Below are positions 1 to 8,630 of a DNA stretch of 64,000 bases, piece after piece. The notes below the pieces were generated by a model that searched no databases, had not been told where the DNA came from, and worked only from the letters and a program-made list of their open reading frames with translations. Each line of letters opens with the position of its first letter. Position 1 is the stretch's first letter. This DNA is from Streptomyces hygroscopicus (GTDB lineage Bacteria; Actinomycetota; Actinomycetes; Streptomycetales; Streptomycetaceae). The position numbers and the translations under genes are program-made. The stretch lies in contig CP018627.1 in NCBI GenBank assembly GCA_002021875.1, positions 5,022,001-5,086,000 on the forward strand. The letters run 5' to 3'.

Positions 1-137
1 CCGGTGAAGATGATGTCGAGGAAGACGGTGCCGGTGAGATAGACGTCGCACGCCGGGTCACCGGGCCGGCGAACGGCCTCGAGCGGGTCGAGCAGGGGGT
101 AACCCGCTGTGAGCTTGTCGCCGTTGTGTGTCGTCAC
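1..137 (-). CDS. PfkB-family carbohydrate kinase, N-terminus (runs off the window)
   Basis: Only about 45 N-terminal codons are visible. The start is the GTG at 137, with a GGGAGAG-type ribosome site a few bases upstream. The segment ends in DVYLTGTVFLDIIFTG, which resembles the first beta strand of PfkB/ribokinase sugar kinases, where a hydrophobic strand leads to the sugar-binding glycine. The catalytic C-terminal part lies outside the window, so substrate cannot be inferred. The assignment rests on one short motif. Positions 138-379, between this start and the next gene, show no supportable gene. Confidence 0.5.
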   Translation of the reverse strand, partial: MTTHNGDKLTAGYPLLDPLEAVRRPGDPACDVYLTGTVFLDIIFT

Positions 138-379
138 CGCGCTCTCCCAGGTCTGACCGGTCCGCCTCCATCGTCGGATGCGGGTGCGGACAGTGTGCAC
201 GATGGCACGGACATCGGGCCGGGGACCGGCAAGCGTCACCCCCTCGGGGCGTCCGCCATCCCCACCGGTCCGCAGGACCCCGTCGCGGCGCGGGCCTGTA
301 TCGTCCCCGCGGCCCGGGCGGCCCCGTCCCGGCGCGGCATGCGCCGTCCCCGGGGCCCTACGCCCTCGCCCTGGCGCCC

Positions 380-1300
380 TCAGCGCCGTTTGGGCAGCGC
401 CACCGTCATCAGGTCCTCGGCGACCGTGAGCTCCCCCTCGAACCCGGCGGCCCGCGCCTGACGCTCGAAGTCGGACGGATCGCCGTAGCGCTGCGAGAAG
501 TGCGTCAGCACCAGATGCCGCGCCCCCGCCCCGGCCGCGACCCGGGCCGCCTGCCCGGCGGTCAGATGCCCGTACTCGACGGCCAGCGCCTCCTCCTCGT
601 CCAGGAAGGTCGACTCGATGACCAGCAGATCGCACCCCTGCGCCAGCGCGGAGACGCCGTCGCACAGCCGGGTGTCCATGATGAACGCGAAGCGCTGCCC
701 CCGGCGCACCTCGCTGACCTCTTCGAGCGTGACCGTACGCCCCTCGATCTCCAGCGCCCGATCCCGCTGCAGTCGGCCGATGTCCGGGCCGCGGACGCCG
801 AACGCGGCGAGCCGCTCGGGCAGCATCCTGCGGCCGTCCGGTTCGATCAGGCGATAGCCGTACGACTCGACGGGGTGCGAGAGCCGGGCCGCCTCCAGTG
901 TGTACGCGGGGGTGCGGGCCAGCACCGCGCCGTCACCGTCGACCGGCTCCTCGGTCAGCGCCACCGTCTCGCGGTAGGCGGTCGCGTACCGCAGCCGCTC
1001 GAAGAACCGCTGTCCGCTCGCCGGGTAGTGGGCGGTCACCCGGTGCGGCACCCGGTCGAGGTTGATCCGCTGGATCACCCCGGCCAGGCCCAGGGAGTGA
1101 TCCCCGTGGAAATGCGTGACGCAGATCCGGTCGATGTCATGGGCGGCGACCCCGGCCCGCAGCATCTGGCGCTGGGTGCCCTCACCGGGGTCGAACAGCA
1201 GGCCCTCGCCGTCCCAGCGCAGCAGATAGCCATTGTGGTTGCGGTGCCGGGTCGGCACCTGGCTGGCGGTGCCGAGGACGATCAGTTCCCGTGCGGACAA
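380..1300 (-). CDS. rnz: Ribonuclease Z (tRNA 3'-processing endonuclease)
   Basis: 306 residues, normal for the bacterial enzyme. This is a zinc-dependent metallo-beta-lactamase-fold nuclease that trims the 3' trailer of tRNA precursors. The sequence shows the N-terminal LGTASQVPT strand, the metal motif [10 protein letters not shown] near residue 62, a second metal aspartate in AFIMDTRLC, and the C-terminal [10 protein letters not shown] histidine typical of RNase Z. The start is probably the TTG at 1300, which aligns with the usual N-terminus. The gene follows the HIT gene on the same strand with only three bases between them, so the pair is probably co-transcribed. Confidence 0.93.
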   Translation of the reverse strand: MSARELIVLGTASQVPTRHRNHNGYLLRWDGEGLLFDPGEGTQRQMLRAGVAAHDIDRICVTHFHGDHSLGLAGVIQRINLDRVPHRVTAHYPASGQRFFERLRYATAYRETVALTEEPVDGDGAVLARTPAYTLEAARLSHPVESYGYRLIEPDGRRMLPERLAAFGVRGPDIGRLQRDRALEIEGRTVTLEEVSEVRRGQRFAFIMDTRLCDGVSALAQGCDLLVIESTFLDEEEALAVEYGHLTAGQAARVAAGAGARHLVLTHFSQRYGDPSDFERQARAAGFEGELTVAEDLMTVALPKRR

Positions 1301-1303
1301 GGG

Positions 1304-1663
1304 TTATCCGGGGGGCCAGTTGAGCCCGCGGCCGCCCAGGACGTGGGCGTGGGCGTGGAAGACGGTCTGACCGGCGCCGGAACCGGTGTTGAACACCACG
1401 CGGTAGCCCGTCTCGACGAGCTTCTCATCGGCGGCGACCGTGCCCGCCTCGCGCAGCACATCCGCGGCGGCCTGCGGTTCGGCCGCGGCGAGGGAGGCCG
1501 CGTCCGGGTAGTGCACCTTGGGGATCACCAGGATGTGCGTGGGTGCCTGGGGGTTTATGTCGCGGAAGGCGACGGTGGTGTCCGTCTCGCGCACGACGGT
1601 GGCCGGCACCTCCCCCGAGACAATCTTGCAGAACAGGCAGTCGGCCTGCGGTTCTCCCGCCAC
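1304..1663 (-). CDS. HIT-family nucleotide-binding hydrolase (HinT-like)
   Basis: 119 residues. HIT proteins hydrolyse adenosine phosphoramidates and related dinucleotides. The family histidine triad is visible as FHAHAHVLGG near the C-terminus, and the N-terminal DCLFCKIVSGEVPA block is standard for HinT. The GTG at 1663 is chosen as start because an AAGGAG ribosome site lies six bases upstream; reading back to 1690 would put that site inside the coding sequence. It lies directly upstream of rnz on the same strand. The exact substrate is not known. Confidence 0.9.
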   Translation of the reverse strand: MAGEPQADCLFCKIVSGEVPATVVRETDTTVAFRDINPQAPTHILVIPKVHYPDAASLAAAEPQAAADVLREAGTVAADEKLVETGYRVVFNTGSGAGQTVFHAHAHVLGGRGLNWPPG

Positions 1664-1740
1664 CGGTGGCTCCTTACGGATCGTCGGCACATACGGTCCG
1701 GATGGTACCGGGAGCCCCTGCCGACGGGAGAGATCGCGGC

Positions 1741-2451
1741 CTATTCGCCCTGACTACCGCCCTCGGTACCACCCTTACCGGCGCTGTCCCCGGTACCGGA
1801 CTGACCGGCGCCGCCTGCGGTCGTCGGGTGGTCCCAGGGGTGGCTGCGGGCCGGCTGGGGGCGGTCCGTGGTCGGGCGGTCCCACGGGTGGCTGCGGGTC
1901 GGCCGGGGGGCCTCGGTGGTCCGGTGGTCCCAGGGGTGGCTGCGGGTCGGCTGGGGGCTCTTCGTGCTCGGGCGGTCCCACGAGTGACTGAAGGTCGGCC
2001 GGGGGCTGTCGGTGTCCGGGCCACCGCCCTGGCACTCCCCGATCACCTGCGCCTCGAAGACCTTCCGGCCGTCCACCTCGCCGGTCACATCGCCCCGGAC
2101 GCAGTGATCCGCCCGTACGTAGGTCACCCGGCCTTTGATCCTGATGTCCTTGTCGTTGTCGGTCCTGCCGTGGCAGTCCACCCGCGCGTCGGTCTCCCCG
2201 GACCGCTCGCTCCGCGAGGGCGAAGCACCGGCCGTATGGCCGTTCTTGAACTCGGCGTTGCAGCTCATCCAGCGGACGCCGACGCCGCCCCGCTCCAGCG
2301 CCTCCGTGACGACCTGGTCCGTGGTGATCGCGACCGTCACGGAGCTGATGCCGCCGCCCGTCGGCTCACACGCCGTCACCGCGACCGCCGCGCCGACCGC
2401 CGCGACGGACAAGAGCGTCCGTCCCCGCCTTGCCTGACTCAATACCCCCAT
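1741..2451 (-). CDS. Putative lipoprotein with C-terminal tandem repeats
   Basis: 236 residues. The N-terminus has arginines, a hydrophobic stretch and a lipobox-like VAVTACEP, so it is probably lipidated on Cys28 and exposed outside the membrane. The middle (about 30-145) is a folded region with several cysteines and resembles DUF4333-like secreted domains in layout, though I cannot confirm the family. The C-terminus carries about four copies of a roughly 17-residue unit with core TRSHPWDRPTT, followed by a Gly/Ser tail. The repeat is also visible in the DNA at about 1800-2000. Function unknown. Confidence 0.75.
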   Translation of the reverse strand: MGVLSQARRGRTLLSVAAVGAAVAVTACEPTGGGISSVTVAITTDQVVTEALERGGVGVRWMSCNAEFKNGHTAGASPSRSERSGETDARVDCHGRTDNDKDIRIKGRVTYVRADHCVRGDVTGEVDGRKVFEAQVIGECQGGGPDTDSPRPTFSHSWDRPSTKSPQPTRSHPWDHRTTEAPRPTRSHPWDRPTTDRPQPARSHPWDHPTTAGGAGQSGTGDSAGKGGTEGGSQGE

Positions 2452-2566
2452 AGGGGATAGGTTCCCATCGGCCGGCGCCTATCGGAAGGCCGTCCTCGGC
2501 CAGGTACGGGCGCACAGAAGCGCGAAGAGACCCCAGAGGGGCCCGCTCATCCCAGAGGGGCCTCTC

Positions 2567-3310
2567 TCATCCCCAGCGGCCGGTGCGGCCGAGCAGCAGC
2601 GCGGCGGCCGCCGTTCCGGCCGTGGAGGTGCGCAGCACGCTCGGGCCCAGCCGGTACGGCCGCGCGCCCGCCTCCGCGAAGGCCGCCAACTCCTCGGCGG
2701 AAACGCCCCCTTCGGGCCCGACGACCAGCACGATCTCGCCACTCGCGGGCAGTTGTGCCGTCGCGAGCGGTTCGCCGCCCTCCTCGTGGAGCACGGCCGC
2801 GAACGCGGCTTCGGCGAGAAGCCGGGCAACCTGCTTGGTCGTCATCGCGTCCGGGACCTCGGGGAAGGTCAGCCGACGGGATTGCTTGCCCGCCTCGCGC
2901 GCGGTCGCCCGCCACTTGCCGAGCGCCTTGAGGCCGCGCTCGCCCTTCCACTGGGTGATGCAGCGGGACGCCGACCACGGAACGACGGCGTCCACACCGG
3001 TCTCCGTCATGGTCTCCACCGCCAGCTCGCCCCGGTCACCCTTGGGCAGCGCCTGGACGACGGTGATCCTCGGGTCCGGGGCCGCCTCCTGGTGCACCTC
3101 GTCCACCGCGATCTGCAGCCGGTCCTTGCCCTCGACGGCCGCCACGGTGCCCTGGACGCCCGTACCGTGACCGTCCGTCAGCACCACGGGCTCACCGACG
3201 CGCAGCCGCCTTACGGACACCGCGTGGCGCCCCTCCGGGCCCTCCAGCCAGACCCGGGCCCCCGCGACCGCACCCGCCAGTGAGTCGGCCACGAACACCG
3301 GGGCGGTCAC
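2567..3310 (-). CDS. rsmE: 16S rRNA (uracil-1498-N3)-methyltransferase
   Basis: 247 residues, the usual RsmE length. The enzyme methylates U1498 of 16S rRNA using S-adenosylmethionine. The SPOUT-fold signatures are clear: a PUA-like N-terminus (EGRHAVSVRRLRVGE), the SAM-knot motif LVVGPEGGVSAEEL near residue 195, and the C-terminal LGPSVLRTSTAGTAA. The start is the GTG at 3310, which overlaps the upstream stop as GTGA and implies translational coupling with the nitronate monooxygenase gene. That pairing is common in actinomycetes but has no clear functional reason. Confidence 0.94.
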   Translation of the reverse strand: MTAPVFVADSLAGAVAGARVWLEGPEGRHAVSVRRLRVGEPVVLTDGHGTGVQGTVAAVEGKDRLQIAVDEVHQEAAPDPRITVVQALPKGDRGELAVETMTETGVDAVVPWSASRCITQWKGERGLKALGKWRATAREAGKQSRRLTFPEVPDAMTTKQVARLLAEAAFAAVLHEEGGEPLATAQLPASGEIVLVVGPEGGVSAEELAAFAEAGARPYRLGPSVLRTSTAGTAAAALLLGRTGRWG

Positions 3311-4398
3311 GACACCGCACCCCGCTGGGACTGAAGACCCAACTCGGCCCGCGCGGCGTCGAGTTCCGCCGCGAGCGTCTCCACCAGCCGCGCGGCGGGC
3401 AGCTCACGCGCCAGCCGGTGCCCCTGCCCGGCCCACAGCGCCATCCCCTGCGGATCGCCCGCCTTGGCGGCCGCCTTACGGAGGCCGGACGTCATGTGGT
3501 GCAGCTGGGGGTAGGCGGCGGGCGCGTGCGGGCCGTGCTCGCGCATGAAGCGGTTGACCAGGCCCCGGGCCGGGCGGCCGGAGAAGGCGCGGGTCAGCTC
3601 GGTCCGGCCGAACAGCGGATCCGTCATCGCCTGCTTGTGCAGGGCGTTCGCCCCGGACTCGGGGCACACCAGGAACGCGGTCCCCATCTGGGCCGCGACC
3701 GCGCCCGAGGCCAGCGCCGCGGCGATCTGCGAACCGCGCATTATCCCGCCCGCCGCGATGATCGGGATCTGGACGTACTCACGGACCAGCGTGATCAGCG
3801 ACAGCAGACCGAGCCCGGCGCCCATCCCATCGACGGCCGGGTCATTGCTGTACGTGCCCTGGTGGCCGCCGGCCTCCACGCCCTGCACACAGACGGCGTC
3901 GGCGCCCGCCCACTGGGCGGTCTGCGCCTCGACGGGCGAGGTCACGGTCACGATCGTGCGGGTGCCGGCCTTGGCGAAGGCGTCGAGGACCTCGCGAGTC
4001 GGGCAGCCGAAGGTGAACGAGACGACCGGAACCGGGTTGTCGAGGAGTACGGCGAGCTTGGCGTCGTACGCGTCGTCCGAGCCCGCGTTCGGGTCGCCCA
4101 GCGGAGTCTCGTACCAGGCCGCCTCGCCCGTGAGCCGCGCCCGGTAGGCCCCGACGCCGGCCGTGTCGGCGTTGGACGGCTGCGGCATGAACAGATTGAC
4201 ACCGAAGTGCCGGCCGGTCAGCCCTCGCAGCTGTTTGATCTCCTCATACATCGCTTCCGGCGTCTTGTAGCCGGCAGCGAGGAAACCGAGGCCACCGGCC
4301 TCGGAGACAGTGGCGGCGAGCTGCGGGCAGGAGGCTCCACCCGCCATCGGCGCCTGCACGATCGGGTACCGGTAAAGATCGGTCAGCGCGGAGGACAT
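3307..4398 (-). CDS. Nitronate monooxygenase (NPD/2-nitropropane dioxygenase family)
   Basis: 363 residues. FMN-dependent TIM-barrel enzyme that oxidises alkyl nitronates. Family features: YPIVQAPMAGG at the start, GFLAAGYKTPEAM, and the flavin-binding block VCVQGVEAGGHQGTY near residue 180, whose histidine is the usual catalytic base; then IIAAGGIMRGSQIAAALASGA, which binds the FMN phosphate. The ATG at 4398 is preferred over one nine codons upstream because the domain begins there. Its stop overlaps the rsmE start. Confidence 0.9.
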   Translation of the reverse strand: MSSALTDLYRYPIVQAPMAGGASCPQLAATVSEAGGLGFLAAGYKTPEAMYEEIKQLRGLTGRHFGVNLFMPQPSNADTAGVGAYRARLTGEAAWYETPLGDPNAGSDDAYDAKLAVLLDNPVPVVSFTFGCPTREVLDAFAKAGTRTIVTVTSPVEAQTAQWAGADAVCVQGVEAGGHQGTYSNDPAVDGMGAGLGLLSLITLVREYVQIPIIAAGGIMRGSQIAAALASGAVAAQMGTAFLVCPESGANALHKQAMTDPLFGRTELTRAFSGRPARGLVNRFMREHGPHAPAAYPQLHHMTSGLRKAAAKAGDPQGMALWAGQGHRLARELPAARLVETLAAELDAARAELGLQSQRGAVS

Positions 4399-4481
4399 GG
4401 CCACATCGTGCCATGCCCTCCACACGGACCCACCACCGGATCAGCGGCGCCCTTACGGGCCGTATCGCGGCCCGGAAGCGC

Positions 4482-5615
4482 CTACCGTCCGTTGAACGCA
4501 TCCTTCAAACGCGAGAACAGCCCTTGCTGCCCCGGCTTGAATTCGCCGATCGGGCGCTCCTCGCCACGCAGCTTCGACAGCCGCCGCAGCAGCTCCTCCT
4601 GCTCCGGGTCGAGCTTGGTCGGGGTGGTCACCTCGACATGCACGATCAGATCGCCCCGGCCGCCGCCCCGCAGATGGGTGACGCCGCGCTGGTGCAGCGG
4701 GATCGACTGGCCGGACTGGGTGCCGGGCCGGATGTCGACCTCCTCCATGCCGTCCAGCGTCTCCAGCGGCACCTTGGTGCCCAGCGACGCCGCCGTCATC
4801 GGGATGGTCACCGTGCAGTGCATATCGTCACCGCGCCGCTGGAAGACCGGGTGCGGGACCTCGTGGATCTCCACATACAGGTCGCCCGCCGGGCCGCCGC
4901 CCGGTCCGACCTCGCCCTCACCGGCCAGCTGGATCCTGGTGCCGTTGTCCACACCGGCGGGGATCTTCACGGTCAGGGTGCGCCGCGAGCGGATCCGGCC
5001 GTCGCCCGCGCACTCCGGGCACGGAGTCGGCACCACGGTGCCGAAGCCCTGGCACTGGGGGCACGGCCGCGAGGTCATGACCTGGCCCAGGAAGGACCGC
5101 GTCACCTGGGAGACCTCACCGCGGCCACGGCACATGTCACAGGTCTGCGCCGAGGTGCCCGGCGCCGCGCCCTCGCCGCTGCACGTGGTGCAGACGACCG
5201 CGGTGTCGACCTGGATGTCCTTGGTGGTCCCGAACGCGGCCTCGCTGAGCTCCACGTCCAGCCGGATCATCGCGTCCTGACCGCGCCGGGTCCTGGAGCG
5301 CGGACCGCGCTGCGAGGCGGTCCCGAAGAACGCGTCCATGATGTCGGAGAAGTTGCCGAAGCCCCCTCCGAAGCCGCCGGCACCACCGCCGCCCGCCCCG
5401 GACATCGGGTCCCCGCCCAGGTCGTAGACCTGCTTCTTCTGTGGGTCCGACAAGACCTCGTAAGCGGCGTTGATCTCCTTGAACCGCTCCTGGGTCTTCG
5501 GATCCGGGTTCACATCCGGATGCAGCTCGCGTGCGAGCCGGCGGAATGCCTTCTTGATCTGGTCCTGCGAGGCATCACGCGGCACGCCCAGGACTGCGTA
5601 GTAGTCCGTCGCCAC
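4482..5615 (-). CDS. dnaJ: Chaperone DnaJ
   Basis: 377 residues. Hsp40 co-chaperone that stimulates DnaK ATPase. The J domain (residues 1-70) contains HPDVNPD, the His-Pro-Asp catalytic motif. It is followed by a Gly/Phe-rich linker ([15 protein letters not shown]), a four-repeat zinc domain (CTTCSGEG, CDMCRGRG, CPQCQGFG, CPECAGDG) and the C-terminal substrate-binding domains. The GTG start follows the hrcA stop TAA with no gap. This is the hrcA-linked dnaJ of actinomycetes, not the copy in the dnaK operon, and it should share the CIRCE control seen upstream of hrcA. Confidence 0.96.
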   Translation of the reverse strand: MATDYYAVLGVPRDASQDQIKKAFRRLARELHPDVNPDPKTQERFKEINAAYEVLSDPQKKQVYDLGGDPMSGAGGGGAGGFGGGFGNFSDIMDAFFGTASQRGPRSRTRRGQDAMIRLDVELSEAAFGTTKDIQVDTAVVCTTCSGEGAAPGTSAQTCDMCRGRGEVSQVTRSFLGQVMTSRPCPQCQGFGTVVPTPCPECAGDGRIRSRRTLTVKIPAGVDNGTRIQLAGEGEVGPGGGPAGDLYVEIHEVPHPVFQRRGDDMHCTVTIPMTAASLGTKVPLETLDGMEEVDIRPGTQSGQSIPLHQRGVTHLRGGGRGDLIVHVEVTTPTKLDPEQEELLRRLSKLRGEERPIGEFKPGQQGLFSRLKDAFNGR

Positions 5616-6632
5616 TTACGACTCCGCCAGGATCTGTCCGACGTAACGTGCCACTGCGCGTACCGCTCCCATCGTTCCGGGGTAGTCCATGCGGGTCGGT
5701 CCGACCACGCCGAGTTTGGCGACCGCCTCGTCGCCGGAACCGTAGCCGACCGCGACGACCGAGGTGGCGTTGAGCCCCTCGTGAGCATTCTCATGCCCGA
5801 TCCGCACGGTCATACCCGAGTCCTTGGCCTCGCCCAGCAACTTGAGGAGGACGACATGCTCCTCGAGTGCCTCCAGGACGGGCCGGATCGTCAGGGGGAA
5901 ATCATGCACGAAACGGGTGAGGTTCGCGGTGCCGCCGATCATCAGCCGCTCCTCGGTCTCCTCCACAAGCGTCTCGAGCAAGGTCGACAGCACGATCGAG
6001 ACGGTCCCCCGGTCCTCCTGTTCGAAGGACTCCGGAAGATCCTGCACCAACTGCGGCACATCCGCGAAACGCCGACCCACGACCCGGCTGTTGAGCCGGG
6101 CGCGCAGATCGGCCAGCGAGTCCTCGGTGATCGGGGTGGGGCAGTCCACCATGCGCTGCTCCACCCGGCCGGTATCCGTGATCAGCACCAGCATCACCCG
6201 GGCCGTGGCCAGCGGCAGCAGCTCCACATGGCGCACCGTCGAACGGGTCAGCGACGGATACTGCACCACCGCCACCTGCCGGGTCAGCTGCGCCAGCAGC
6301 CGGACCGTGCGGCCCACCACGTCATCGAGGTCGACCGCGCCGTCCAGGAAGTTCTGAATGGCCCGCCGTTCCGGGCTGGACAGCGGCTTCACTCCCGCCA
6401 GCTTGTCCACGAAGAGGCGATAGCCCTTGTCCGTGGGGATCCGCCCGGCGCTCGTATGCGGCTGGGCGATGAACCCCTCGTCCTCCAGAGCGGCCATGTC
6501 GTTACGCACCGTGGCCGGGGAGACCCCCAGCCGGTGCCGCTCGGTGAGCGCCTTGGAGCCGACCGGCTCCTCCGTCCCCACATAGTCCTGGACAATGGCA
6601 CGCAGCACCTCGAGTCTGCGTTCGCTGAGCAC
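5616..6632 (-). CDS. hrcA: Heat-inducible transcriptional repressor HrcA
   Basis: 338 residues from the GTG at 6632 ([17 protein letters not shown]). HrcA binds CIRCE operators and represses chaperone genes. The N-terminal winged helix contains [18 protein letters not shown] and [13 protein letters not shown], both diagnostic; a GAF-like dimerisation region follows. The frame stays open upstream to 6680, but that would begin translation inside the CIRCE palindrome (6674-6700), so the internal GTG is preferred. It is the first gene of the hrcA-dnaJ operon. Confidence 0.95.
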   Translation of the reverse strand: MLSERRLEVLRAIVQDYVGTEEPVGSKALTERHRLGVSPATVRNDMAALEDEGFIAQPHTSAGRIPTDKGYRLFVDKLAGVKPLSSPERRAIQNFLDGAVDLDDVVGRTVRLLAQLTRQVAVVQYPSLTRSTVRHVELLPLATARVMLVLITDTGRVEQRMVDCPTPITEDSLADLRARLNSRVVGRRFADVPQLVQDLPESFEQEDRGTVSIVLSTLLETLVEETEERLMIGGTANLTRFVHDFPLTIRPVLEALEEHVVLLKLLGEAKDSGMTVRIGHENAHEGLNATSVVAVGYGSGDEAVAKLGVVGPTRMDYPGTMGAVRAVARYVGQILAES

Positions 6633-6673
6633 CCCGCGCACCTCCAGTCCAGCGGTCTCATCAGGTCGTCCGC

Positions 6674-6700
6674 CTGGCACTCACCGGGCACGAGTGCCAG
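6674..6700 (-). promoter_or_regulatory. CIRCE operator (HrcA-binding site)
   Basis: A perfect 9-9-9 inverted repeat, CTGGCACTC, nine-base spacer, GAGTGCCAG. It matches the CIRCE architecture (consensus TTAGCACTC-N9-GAGTGCTAA) with GC-shifted outer bases. It lies about 40 bp upstream of the hrcA start, so HrcA should repress its own operon including dnaJ. Confidence 0.9.
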
Positions 6701-6796
6701 AACCCCTCTGCCAGTGTACGGCGGGGTGCGGTGGCATGGGCAAGAGCCGCCGCTGGCAGCAACTCTCCCCCATCCCCGTTGAGCTAGCGTCGCGGT

Positions 6797-7519
6797 ATGG
6801 AGACGTGTTGGGAAGAGGCAGGCTGGGAGCGGCTCGCACCCGGTGTGGCCCGCCGTCGGATGCCGGAGTGGGACGAGACGGTCGGCGTGGTCGTCGGCCG
6901 GACCGACATCCTCGTCGTGGACACCGGCGCGACCCTGCGCGCCGGGGCCGAGCTGCGCGCCCTGATCACCCGGCTGACCGGCCGCCGCCCCACCCGGATC
7001 GCGCTCACCCATCCGCACTTCGACCACGTCCTGGGCTCGGCCGCCTTCGCGGGCTGCGAGGTGTACGGGGCCACGGGCATGGACGAGCTGCTGCGCCGCG
7101 AGCGGGAGACGCTGCGCGAGGACGCGATCCGCCACGGAGTGGACCGGGACGCCGCCACCGAGGCCGTGGACCATCTGGTCGGCCCGCACCACCTGGTCTC
7201 CGGGGAGCTCACCCTCGACCTGGGCGACCGGCCGGTGCTGCTGGCCAATGTGGGGCCCGGCCACACCGCCCATGACCTGGCCGTTCTGGTGCCCGGCCGG
7301 CCCGAGGTGGTCTTCTGCGGCGATCTGGTGGAGGAGTCCGGCACGCCCCAGGCCGGGCCCGACGCGATCCCCGGCCGCTGGCCCGCCGCCCTCGACCGGC
7401 TGCTCGCCCTCGGCGGCCCGGACGCGCGGTACGTCCCGGGGCACGGCTCGGTCGTGGACGCCGGGTTCGTCCGGGCCCAACGCGACGAACTGGCGGCCCG
7501 CTTCGGCGCGTCTCTCTAG
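6797..7519 (+). CDS. MBL-fold metallohydrolase
   Basis: 240 residues. Zinc-type metallo-beta-lactamase fold: DILVVDTGATLRAG (first strand and loop), THPHFDHVLGSAAF (HxHxDH metal motif near residue 75), GPGHTAHDLAVLVP (third metal histidine), VFCGDLVEESG, and a terminal YVPGHGSVVDA histidine. It is divergent from hrcA. The substrate cannot be told from sequence; the family includes thiol and lactone hydrolases. Its stop codon lies within the palindromic repeat at 7516-7555. Confidence 0.82.
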   Translation: METCWEEAGWERLAPGVARRRMPEWDETVGVVVGRTDILVVDTGATLRAGAELRALITRLTGRRPTRIALTHPHFDHVLGSAAFAGCEVYGATGMDELLRRERETLREDAIRHGVDRDAATEAVDHLVGPHHLVSGELTLDLGDRPVLLANVGPGHTAHDLAVLVPGRPEVVFCGDLVEESGTPQAGPDAIPGRWPAALDRLLALGGPDARYVPGHGSVVDAGFVRAQRDELAARFGASL

Positions 7520-7555
7520 GCGTCCACCTAGCCGCCCAACTAGGCGTCCACCTAG
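7516..7555. repeat. Two direct copies of a 16-bp palindromic unit
   Basis: CTAGGCGTCCACCTAG occurs at 7516-7531 and again at 7540-7555, period 24. Each unit has CTAGG/CCTAG arms around six bases. The first copy contains the stop codon of the upstream MBL gene. It could fold as tandem hairpins or be a dimeric protein site. Confidence 0.7.
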
Positions 7556-7604
7556 TTGTCCGCACTTCAGGAGTGGGCGGTCGGCGCGCGCTATCGTCAT
7601 CCGG

Positions 7605-8423
7605 ATGCGACAGTACGACCCGGACCTGACCCCGTCCTGGAAGCGGCAGCGGCCCGCCCCCGAGGTCCCCGCCGAACCGGACCTCGTCGTGGAGGAGGTC
7701 ACCACCGGCTTCTGCGGCGCCGTGATCCGCTGCGAGAAGACCGCCGAGGGACCCACGGTCACTCTGGAGGACCGCTTCGGGAAACATCGTGTCTTCCCCA
7801 TGGAGCCGCGCGGTTTTCTGCTCGAAGGGCGTGTCGTCACCCTCGTACGCCCGCGCGCGGCGGCGCCCAGCGCGCCCCAGCGCACGGCCTCGGGGTCGAT
7901 CGCCGTTCCGGGAGCGCGCGCGAGGGTCGCCCGTGCGGGGCGCATCTATGTCGAGGGGCGCCATGACGCGGAGCTGGTGGAGCGGGTCTGGGGCGACGAT
8001 CTGCGCATCGAGGGCGTCGTCGTGGAGTACCTGGAGGGCGTCGACGACCTGCCCGCCATCGTCGATGACTTCTCCCCCGGCCCGGACGCCCGGCTCGGCG
8101 TCCTGGTCGACCATCTGGTGACCGGCTCCAAGGAGTCCCGTATCGCCGCACAGGTCACCGGCGAGCATGTGCTGGTCCTCGGCCACCCCTATATCGACAT
8201 CTGGGAGGCCGTGAAGCCGTCCTCCGTCGGCATCCCGGCCTGGCCGACGGTGCCGCACGGCCAGGACTGGAAGAAGGGCGTCTGCCGCGCCCTGGGCTGG
8301 CCGGAGAACACCGGGGCCGCCTGGCAGCGGATCCTGTCCTCGGTCCACTCCTACAAGGACCTCCAGCCGGAGCTCCTGGGGCGGGTGGAGGAATTGATCG
8401 ATCACGTAACCGCAGGGCGGTAA
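7605..8423 (+). CDS. DUF3097 family protein
   Basis: 272 residues from ATG at 7605 (MRQYDPDLTPSWKRQR). It matches the actinobacterial DUF3097 family, whose hallmark is the central RIYVEGRHDAELVERVWGDD segment. That segment resembles a Toprim-like metal site (E, D, D), followed by VEYLEGVDDLP and VLVDHLVTGSKESRI. The resemblance to Toprim domains suggests nucleic-acid processing, but this is inference. It is a single gene between the MBL hydrolase and convergent hemW. Confidence 0.8.
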   Translation: MRQYDPDLTPSWKRQRPAPEVPAEPDLVVEEVTTGFCGAVIRCEKTAEGPTVTLEDRFGKHRVFPMEPRGFLLEGRVVTLVRPRAAAPSAPQRTASGSIAVPGARARVARAGRIYVEGRHDAELVERVWGDDLRIEGVVVEYLEGVDDLPAIVDDFSPGPDARLGVLVDHLVTGSKESRIAAQVTGEHVLVLGHPYIDIWEAVKPSSVGIPAWPTVPHGQDWKKGVCRALGWPENTGAAWQRILSSVHSYKDLQPELLGRVEELIDHVTAGR

Positions 8424-8551
8424 CCCCTGCCCACGTCCTCCCGTTGACACGGTGGTGGGCCGGCCGCTTCGCTCCGCCACCGCGGCGGTGCTCCGTCGAT
8501 CAGGTCGATCAGCTCGTCCACACTCCCCAGGAGGTCGTGGTCCCCGCGCCG

Positions 8552-8630
8552 GCGGGGATGTGCCCGGTCAGTCCACCAGGTCGCGCACCACGCGGGGATG
8601 TGCCGGGTCAGTCCACCAGGTCGCGCACCA
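8552..8630. repeat. 39-bp tandem duplication covering the hemW 3' end
   Basis: Two copies, 8552-8590 and 8592-8630, differ by one base and have period 40. The right copy contains the last codons and stop of hemW (RDLVD-stop); the left copy repeats that coding end outside the gene. A GC-rich hairpin, CCCCGCgccGGCGGGG, lies at the left edge and may serve as the hemW terminator. Confidence 0.8.

Noticed and set aside
3280..6782. Very long plus-strand open frames opposite rsmE, nitronate monooxygenase, dnaJ and hrcA
   Set aside because: They are antisense frames kept open by high GC; translations are Arg/Pro/Gly-rich without motifs, while the minus strand encodes recognisable proteins.
8537..8600. 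CRISPR array
   Set aside because: Only one repeat-like hairpin plus a 40-bp duplication; no 60-61-bp period, no spacers and no cas genes.
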